Source of the DNA: Microbacterium sp.
GTDB lineage: Bacteria; Actinomycetota; Actinomycetes; Actinomycetales; Microbacteriaceae
Direction of reading: 5' to 3'
DNA: 64,000 bases
Assembly: GCA_031277945.1 (NCBI GenBank)
Contig: JAITLK010000001.1
Span: 62,001-126,000, forward strand
Shown: positions 58,441-64,000 of the stretch, one piece after another
How the letters are laid out: each line of letters opens with the position of its first letter
Numbering within the stretch: position 1 is the stretch's first letter
Translations under genes and position numbers: made by a program
Notes under the pieces: generated by a model
The model's input: only the letters and a program-made list of their open reading frames with translations
Told to the model about the DNA's origin: nothing
The model's database searches: none

Positions 58441-59463
58441 TCAGCGTGCCGCGAGTGCCCGGTTGAGCTTGCGACCCCAGAGCGGACCCTCGTAGATGAA
58501 AGCGCTGTAGCCCTGCACGAGCGTGGCACCGGCTTCCAGGCGCTCTCGCGCATCGGCGCCGGTCTCGACGCCGCCGACGGAGATCACGCAGAAGTCCTCG
58601 GGCACCGCCGATCGCACCGTGTGGAGCACCTGCAGTGAACGGGCCTTGAGCGGCGCGCCGGAGAGACCGCCCGCACCGGCCGCCTCCACCACCGCGGAAG
58701 CCGTGCGCAGACCCTCGCGCGAGATCGTGGTGTTCGTGGCGATGATTCCTGCCAGTCCCTCACGGACGGCGAGGCGGGCGATCCCCGTGATCTCGTCATC
58801 GGTGAGATCCGGCGCGATCTTGACGAGCACCGGTGTGTCTCCCGCGGCCTCGCGTACCGCCTGCAGCAGCGGAGCGAGTGTCTCGACGGCCTGCAGACCG
58901 CGAAGACCGGGAGTGTTCGGGGAGGACACGTTCACGGCGAGGTAGTCGGCGTGCGGGGCGACGAGGCTCGCGCTGCGGACGTAGTCAGCCGTCGCGTCGT
59001 CGACGTCCACCACGCGGCTCTTGCCGATGTTCGCACCGATAACGATGTCGGGCGTGCGTCGACGAAGCTTCGCGAGCTGGACCGCTGCGGCCTCAGCTCC
59101 GTGGTTGTTGAACCCCATGCGGTTCACGATCGCGCGGTCCGGGATCAGACGGAAGAGGCGCGGACGAGGGTTGCCCTCCTGGGCGATCGCGGTCACCGTT
59201 CCCACCTCGACGTGCCCGAATCCGAGGGCAGCCAGGCCGCGAACCATCCGGACGTCCTTGTCGAAGCCGGCGGCGATGCCGAACGGCGACGGGAACCACA
59301 GGCCGAGGGCCTTCGTGCGTGTCGAGGCCGCGGGGCGCGTCAGCGCACGGGCGATCCAGGAGAACGGCGGCAGGCCGATCAGGCGGATGACCGGATTGAC
59401 GAGGTGGTGTGCCGTCTCGGGGTCGAGCTTGGAGAAGAACACGCGGAAGGCGAAGGCATACAT
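58441..59463 (-). CDS. pyrD: Dihydroorotate dehydrogenase (quinone), class 2
   Basis: PyrD oxidises dihydroorotate to orotate in pyrimidine synthesis and passes electrons to quinone at the membrane. The 340-residue protein has the class 2 N-terminal helix (YAFAFRVFFSKLDPETAHH), GIAAGFDKDVRM, catalytic-loop NVSSPNTPGLRGLQ and the FMN phosphate site SVGGVETG. The catalytic base is Ser, as in class 2. The ATG lies 8 bases after TACTCT, a likely -10 box. Confidence 0.95.
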   Translation of the reverse strand: MYAFAFRVFFSKLDPETAHHLVNPVIRLIGLPPFSWIARALTRPAASTRTKALGLWFPSPFGIAAGFDKDVRMVRGLAALGFGHVEVGTVTAIAQEGNPRPRLFRLIPDRAIVNRMGFNNHGAEAAAVQLAKLRRRTPDIVIGANIGKSRVVDVDDATADYVRSASLVAPHADYLAVNVSSPNTPGLRGLQAVETLAPLLQAVREAAGDTPVLVKIAPDLTDDEITGIARLAVREGLAGIIATNTTISREGLRTASAVVEAAGAGGLSGAPLKARSLQVLHTVRSAVPEDFCVISVGGVETGADARERLEAGATLVQGYSAFIYEGPLWGRKLNRALAAR

Positions 59464-59515
59464 CGTGTTCCAGAGTACCGGCCGGCGCGGTCACCCCTCC
59501 GCCACCGGGACGTCG

Positions 59516-59986
59516 TCAGTCGCTGGCGGGCGCCGGCCGTGCGTGGTCGGCGCGCAGATCGGTGATCGCGGCGTCGAAGTCGTCGAGGGACTCGAACGCC
59601 TGGTACACGCTCGCGAAACGCAGGTACGCCACCTCGTCGAGTTCGCGCAGCGGCTGCAGGATGGCGAGTCCGATCTCGTTGGCATCGATCTGGCTCTGAC
59701 CGGTCTGACGCACAGCCTCCTCCACGCGCTGAGCGAGAAGGGCGAGATCGGCGTCCGTGACGGGCCGCCCCTGGCAGGCCTTTCGCACGCCGGAGACCAC
59801 CTTGTCGCGGCTGAACGGCTCGATGGCGCCGGAGCGCTTGATCACACCGAGGCTCGCGGTCTCCAGTGTGGAGAAGCGGCCTCCGCACTCGGGGCACTGG
59901 CGTCGACGGCGGATCGAGAGACCGTCATCGCTGGTACGCGAGTCGATCACACGGGAATCGGAATGGCGGCAGAACGGGCAATGCAT
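59516..59986 (-). CDS. nrdR: Transcriptional repressor NrdR
   Basis: NrdR represses ribonucleotide reductase genes when dATP is abundant. The 156-residue protein has the N-terminal zinc ribbon (C3, C6, C31, C34) and an ATP-cone domain beginning [19 protein letters not shown] 59986 has GTGGAAG a few bases upstream. No NrdR box pair was noticed in the window; its targets are probably elsewhere. Confidence 0.96.
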   Translation of the reverse strand: MHCPFCRHSDSRVIDSRTSDDGLSIRRRRQCPECGGRFSTLETASLGVIKRSGAIEPFSRDKVVSGVRKACQGRPVTDADLALLAQRVEEAVRQTGQSQIDANEIGLAILQPLRELDEVAYLRFASVYQAFESLDDFDAAITDLRADHARPAPASD

Positions 59987-60015
59987 GGCTTCCACAGAAT
60001 ACGGCACGCACGGCC

Positions 60016-60043
60016 GCGCGCCGTCCCCCTCGGGACGGCGCGC
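60016..60043 (-). terminator. hisD terminator
   Basis: A 12-bp perfect stem (GCGCGCCGTCCC) with a four-base loop, 25 bases after the hisD stop. Confidence 0.8.
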
Positions 60044-60068
60044 ATGTAACTGCCAGGATGCGCGGAGC

Positions 60069-61370
60069 TCAGGAGAAGCGTGCGGTGACCGCTTCTCCGT
60101 GGGCCGGCAGATCCTCGGCGTTCGCCATGGCGACGATGTCGGGGTGCACCGCTTCCAGAGCATCGCGGGAGTATTCGATGATCTGCTGTGGCCGCAGGAA
60201 AGTGTGCGCGCCGAGGCCCGCGGCGAACCGGGAGGAGCCCGCCGTCGGCAGCACGTGGTTGGAGCCGGCGAGGTAGTCCCCCAGGCTCACGGGCGAGGAC
60301 GGCCCGATGAAGAGGGCACCCGCGTTGGTGTAGCCCGCGGCGGCATCGGCCGCGTCACGGATGTGAAGCTCCAGGTGCTCGGGACCGTACGCATTGCTCA
60401 CGGCGCGCGCCGCCTCGGGCGAGTCGACCAGGACGATCGCGGACTGCGGTCCGGCGAGAGCCGCACGCACGCGCTCCGCGTGTTTCGTCCGGTCCACGCG
60501 AGCATCGATCTCAGCGAGGACGGCGTCGGCGAGCGTCGGAGAGTCGGTGACCAGCACGGCGCCGGCCTGCTCATCGTGCTCGGCCTGGCTGACCAGGTCC
60601 GCGGCGACGAGAACGGGATCAGCGGTGTCGTCGGCCACCACGAGGATCTCCGTCGCACCGGCCTCGGCGTCGATGCCGACCGTGCCGGAGACCACGCGCT
60701 TGGCTGCAGCGACGAAGTTGTTACCAGGTCCGGTCACCACATCCACCGGGTCCAGACCGAGGGAGGCGACCCCATGCGCCAGCGCGCCGATCGCGCCGGC
60801 ACCACCGATGGCGTAGACCTCATCGATGCCGAGAAGTGCCGCCGCCGCCAGGATCGTGGGGTGTACGCGTCCCTGGTGCTCGCGCTGCGGCGGCGAGGCT
60901 AGCGCCACAGAAGCCACGCCGGCCACCTGTGCCGGGACGACGTTCATCACGACGCTGGACGACAGCGCCGCCTTGCCGCCCGGAACGTAGACCCCCACGC
61001 GGTTCACCGGCTGCCAGCGCTGCGTCACGCGGGCACCATCGGCGATCTGAGTCACCTGTGGCAGCGGAACCTGCGCCGCTGAGGCCAGCCGGACCCGGCG
61101 GATGGACTCCTCGAGCGCTGCCCGTACCGCGGGATCGACGCTGGCGAGCGCCTCATCGAGCTGCTCACGAGGAACCCGGATCGCGTGCCCTTCGGCGCCG
61201 TCGAAGCGAGCGGCCTGCTCGCGGAGAGCCTCCTCGCCACGGGCTCGCACGTCGGCGACGATCTCCGCCGCGACGACCTGCGCGTTCGCATGCGCGTCGG
61301 CGCCACGGGGGACGACGGCGAGAAGTTCTGCGGGCGAGAGCTGCTGCCCGCGCAGGTCGATGGTGCGCAT
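60069..61370 (-). CDS. hisD: Histidinol dehydrogenase
   Basis: HisD performs the last two oxidations of histidine synthesis, histidinol to histidine, using NAD and zinc. The 433-residue protein has [56 protein letters not shown] and GPEHLEL, which carry the substrate, NAD and zinc sites. Its ATG shares one base with the stop of the upstream membrane-protein gene (TGATG). No other his genes lie in the window; the group may continue elsewhere. Confidence 0.96.
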   Translation of the reverse strand: MRTIDLRGQQLSPAELLAVVPRGADAHANAQVVAAEIVADVRARGEEALREQAARFDGAEGHAIRVPREQLDEALASVDPAVRAALEESIRRVRLASAAQVPLPQVTQIADGARVTQRWQPVNRVGVYVPGGKAALSSSVVMNVVPAQVAGVASVALASPPQREHQGRVHPTILAAAALLGIDEVYAIGGAGAIGALAHGVASLGLDPVDVVTGPGNNFVAAAKRVVSGTVGIDAEAGATEILVVADDTADPVLVAADLVSQAEHDEQAGAVLVTDSPTLADAVLAEIDARVDRTKHAERVRAALAGPQSAIVLVDSPEAARAVSNAYGPEHLELHIRDAADAAAGYTNAGALFIGPSSPVSLGDYLAGSNHVLPTAGSSRFAAGLGAHTFLRPQQIIEYSRDALEAVHPDIVAMANAEDLPAHGEAVTARFS

Positions 61371-62767
61371 CAGTTTCTGATCACTCCGGTCAGGTCGGTC
61401 AGGAGGCCCACACGCCCGTCCGCGGAGCGGACCAGCAGGCGATCCCCGCGGTCTTCAAGGGCAAGGGTCCACGCAGACGGCTCCACGGGGAACATCGGAC
61501 GCCCCAGCGGGTCGACCGCGATGCGATTCTCGGGAACGAGGATCCAGAATCCCCGGTGCGCCGGAGATTCTGATCCGTTTCCTGCCCGGTCGCCGCCTGC
61601 CGCCGCCTCCATGTCGACACCGCCCGCAGCTGCGGGCGGGTCCACCGGAGAGCCGGCGGCCGGAGCGACCTCCCCCATGCTATCCGGCAGGGACGCGGCC
61701 CCCGTCCCGCGGCCGTCATCGGCCGACGCAGAGCCGAAGGCGGGGGCAAGACCGTGGCCGTCGTCGGCACTCGGTGACGCCGCGGACACCTCGCCTGGGC
61801 CGGTGCCCACCACGCGCGGGATCGGGTGACGAAACGGGCCGGCGACGGGGAACATCGTGACCGCACGCACCGGGGCATCCGCGGAACGCACCGTCTCGCG
61901 CGCGCTGACGAGGATCGCATCGGTGCCGACCACGGCCCTCTCCCCCGTTCGCGGGCGTAGGGGCCGGTCGGAGGGGTGGGCGAGTGCGGCGGCCCGCGAC
62001 GTGAAATCCTCACGCAGACCGGGGATCAGTGAGCCCGCCAGTCCGACCACCACGAATCCGACCGCCAGCAGGCATCCGAACCAGGCCACCGGCCCCAGAG
62101 GCAACACGTTGAGCCACCCCAGGAGCGCGCTCACCGATGCCGCCGCGATGAATGCGTCGACGCTGAACATGCCGACCCGCAGCTGCGGCGCCCAGCAACG
62201 TCGCACGATGGCGAGGACAACGGCGACCGCCGGCAGGCCGATGATCATCACCCACAGCACGCCGAGAGCAACGACGGGATGGTAGCTCCCGGGCGACACC
62301 GAGATGAAACCGGCGCCGAGTTGCGCGAGGCCCAATAACACCACAAGCACCTCACGCAGCGTGAACGCGCCGACCCGGAGGGGCTGCCGAGGCGCGGCAG
62401 CGGCGGTGCCGAGGGAGACCGTGCTCTGCCACGCGTCGCCGGACGGGCGCGTGTGAGGGGAAGAGGCCGGAGCCTCCGCGCCCGGAACACCGGCGGCAGA
62501 GGCGGGAACACCCGGGCTCGGAACCCCGGAGCTGGGAACACCCGGGGCTGGAGCACCGGACACCGGAGTGGCGGGCTTCGCCGGGAGGGCGCGGGCGTCT
62601 CGCGCTCGTCGCGCGGTCTGACGCCGCCCTCTCACCTGCTCTGCGGGCGCCGGGACCGCAGCCGCGCGTGCGCTGTCCGTTTCGCTGGGCGCGGGCACAC
62701 CGGCCTGCGGCGACGGCGGCAACGGCGCATAGGGGTTGCGGAACTCTCCGCCGGAGGAATCGCTCAC
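61370..62767 (-). CDS. Proline-rich membrane protein of unknown function
   Basis: A 465-residue protein I do not recognise. Residues 1-115 are low-complexity Pro/Ala/Ser with repeats of the type PGVPSSGVPSPGVP. About four membrane helices follow (near 135-250). A second low-complexity Ser/Ala/Asp/Gly region follows, and a short ordered C-terminal domain (GFWILVPENRIAVDPLGRPMFPVEPSAWTLAL) ends the protein. It is coupled to hisD downstream and lies 7 bases after dnaE, so it may share their transcript. The C-terminal domain is the part most likely to be conserved. Confidence 0.75.
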   Translation of the reverse strand: MSDSSGGEFRNPYAPLPPSPQAGVPAPSETDSARAAAVPAPAEQVRGRRQTARRARDARALPAKPATPVSGAPAPGVPSSGVPSPGVPASAAGVPGAEAPASSPHTRPSGDAWQSTVSLGTAAAAPRQPLRVGAFTLREVLVVLLGLAQLGAGFISVSPGSYHPVVALGVLWVMIIGLPAVAVVLAIVRRCWAPQLRVGMFSVDAFIAAASVSALLGWLNVLPLGPVAWFGCLLAVGFVVVGLAGSLIPGLREDFTSRAAALAHPSDRPLRPRTGERAVVGTDAILVSARETVRSADAPVRAVTMFPVAGPFRHPIPRVVGTGPGEVSAASPSADDGHGLAPAFGSASADDGRGTGAASLPDSMGEVAPAAGSPVDPPAAAGGVDMEAAAGGDRAGNGSESPAHRGFWILVPENRIAVDPLGRPMFPVEPSAWTLALEDRGDRLLVRSADGRVGLLTDLTGVIRN

Positions 62768-62774
62768 CGTCTCC

Positions 62775-64000
62775 TCATCCCAGGCACTGCGGTCCGAGCA
62801 ACGACTTGAGCTCGCCGAAGAGCTCGGCGGTGAGGCCGACCGAGTACGGCAGATCGAAGACCTTGGCGCTCCGGCCGCGGTGCATCTTGAGGATCACATC
62901 CGTATCGCCCGCGTTCCGGCGCAGGATGTCGGCGAGTTCCAGCATCGCGCGCTCCGTGGCACGCGCTTCGGAGAGCACGAGTGTGAGCTCCGAGCTGGCG
63001 TCGAGCGAACCGACGTCCGGCGTCATCGCGGACTGCGCGTGGATGTTCATGCCGTCGTCGCGTCGGGAGACCCGCCCACGGACGGCCAGGATCGAGTCCG
63101 GTTGGAGCGCATGCTGGAACTCCAGGTAGGTCTTCCCCATGAACATGATCGTGATCTCGCCGGAGAAGTCCTCGACGGTGATCATGCCGTAGGGGTTGCC
63201 ACTGGCCTTGGCCACGCGATGCTGCACGCTGGTGACGAGGCCCGCCACGGTGACCTGATCACCGTCGTTCACGTCTTCGCTGCTGAGCAAGGTCTCGATC
63301 CCGATCGACGCGTGCTTGGCGAGCGCCATCTCCAATCCGGCCAACGGGTGGTCGGAGACGTAGAGGCCGAGCATCTCCCGCTCGAACGCCAGCTTGTCCT
63401 TCTTGGTCCATTCGGGCCGGTCCGGAACGTAGGAGGTTGTGGAGGTCTCGTCTTCCCCGAGCAGACTGTCGAAGTCGAAGCCGATCGCACCGGTGGCGGC
63501 CTTGCGCTTGTCGGTCACAGCGGCGTCGACGGCGTCTTCATGGATCTCTATGAGAGCCCGCCGGGAATCGCCCATGGAGTCGAAGGCACCCGCCTTGATC
63601 AGTGATTCCACGGTGCGCTTGTTGGCCGCATGTGCGGGAACACGCTTCAGGAAATCGTGGAAGGAGATGTACGGGCCGTCCGCGCGCGCCTCCACGATCC
63701 CGTCCACCACGTTGGAGCCGACGTTGCGGACCGCTCCCAAGCCGAAACGGATGTCCTCGCCGACGGCGGCGAAGTACTTGATCGACTGCGAGACATCCGG
63801 CGGAAGCACCTTGATGCCCATGCGGCGGCATTCGTTGAGGTACAGCGCCATCTTGTCCTTGGAGTCACCGACGCTGGTGAGCAGCGCCGCCATGTACTCG
63901 GCGGGATAGTGGGCCTTGAGATACGCCGTCCAGTACGACACGAGTCCGTATGCGGCGGAGTGCGCTTTGTTGAAGGCGTAGTCCGAGAACGGCAGCAGGA
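62775..64000 (-). CDS. dnaE: DNA polymerase III subunit alpha, C-terminal part
   Basis: The C-terminal 408 or so codons of the replicative polymerase; the frame is open to the window edge, so the N-terminal PHP and polymerase parts are missing. The first visible residues FSDYAFNKAHSAAYG and SYWTAYLKAHYPAEYMAALL are typical of DnaE, followed by the helix-hairpin-helix region (RTVESLIKAGAFDSMG) and an OB fold (VTVAGLVTSVQHRVAKASG). Together with holA it gives two replisome subunits in the window. Confidence 0.95.
   Translation of the reverse strand, partial: LLPFSDYAFNKAHSAAYGLVSYWTAYLKAHYPAEYMAALLTSVGDSKDKMALYLNECRRMGIKVLPPDVSQSIKYFAAVGEDIRFGLGAVRNVGSNVVDGIVEARADGPYISFHDFLKRVPAHAANKRTVESLIKAGAFDSMGDSRRALIEIHEDAVDAAVTDKRKAATGAIGFDFDSLLGEDETSTTSYVPDRPEWTKKDKLAFEREMLGLYVSDHPLAGLEMALAKHASIGIETLLSSEDVNDGDQVTVAGLVTSVQHRVAKASGNPYGMITVEDFSGEITIMFMGKTYLEFQHALQPDSILAVRGRVSRRDDGMNIHAQSAMTPDVGSLDASSELTLVLSEARATERAMLELADILRRNAGDTDVILKMHRGRSAKVFDLPYSVGLTAELFGELKSLLGPQCLG

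Overview
The window is high-GC actinobacterial chromosome. It is most likely from Microbacteriaceae (Microbacterium or a close relative). This is inferred from protein style (DUF3043, DUF1990, CtaF, HrcA/CIRCE), frequent GTG/TTG starts, near-universal G/C third codon positions, and many promoters with a TANNNT -10 box 6-7 nt before the start codon. No tRNA, rRNA, CRISPR array, insertion sequence or prophage was seen. The first gene (EamA transporter) and the last (dnaE) are cut by the window edges.

Layout. 0-5.2 kb: transporter fragment, secreted PIG-L lipoprotein, uppS, recO, an RNB exonuclease and a UPF0126/TRIC membrane protein. 5.2-7.4 kb: leuA with a Leu-rich leader peptide, plus a possible small RNA. 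7.4-14.5 kb: a tightly overlapping minus-strand cluster hrcA-dnaJ-rsmE-HIT-phoH-ybeY-corC-era headed by a CIRCE operator (heat-shock control, ribosome and RNA maturation). 14.5-20.4 kb: carboxylesterase, ankyrin protein, hemW, DUF1990 and lepA. 20.4-32.4 kb is accessory: a lipoprotein, a 2549-residue LPXTG surface protein with exact 1005-bp tandem repeats, an alpha/beta hydrolase, and an MFS transporter overlapping a GH1 beta-glucosidase. 32.6-38 kb: rpsT, then an L-arabinose operon (lacI-type regulator, araD, FGGY kinase, araA) with a palindromic operator. 38-42.2 kb: holA, comEC, comEA. 42.2-45.9 kb: a structured intergenic region and an unusual two-component system whose kinase is internally duplicated (membrane block, kinase, membrane block, degenerate kinase). 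46-52.5 kb: leuS, pabB, DedA, DUF2183 and SRAP. 52.5-64 kb: cytochrome oxidase genes ctaC-ctaD-ctaF, erpA, an M20 peptidase, DUF3043, pyrD, nrdR, hisD, a proline-rich membrane protein and dnaE.

Reading the core genes alone gives an order familiar from other actinobacteria: leuS, comEA, comEC, holA, rpsT, lepA, hemW, hrcA, dnaJ and onward to era, recO and uppS. The accessory genes (two-component system, ara operon, surface protein and sugar genes, esterase) sit at the joints of this core. Convergent gene pairs are often separated by one long, nearly perfect hairpin that can end transcription from both sides.

The most interesting items are the duplicated sensor kinase with its hairpin-rich upstream region, the repeat-built surface protein, the leuA leader peptide with the adjacent small-RNA candidate, and the recurring leaderless promoter layout. 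All function calls rest on motifs read by eye; no database search was run.
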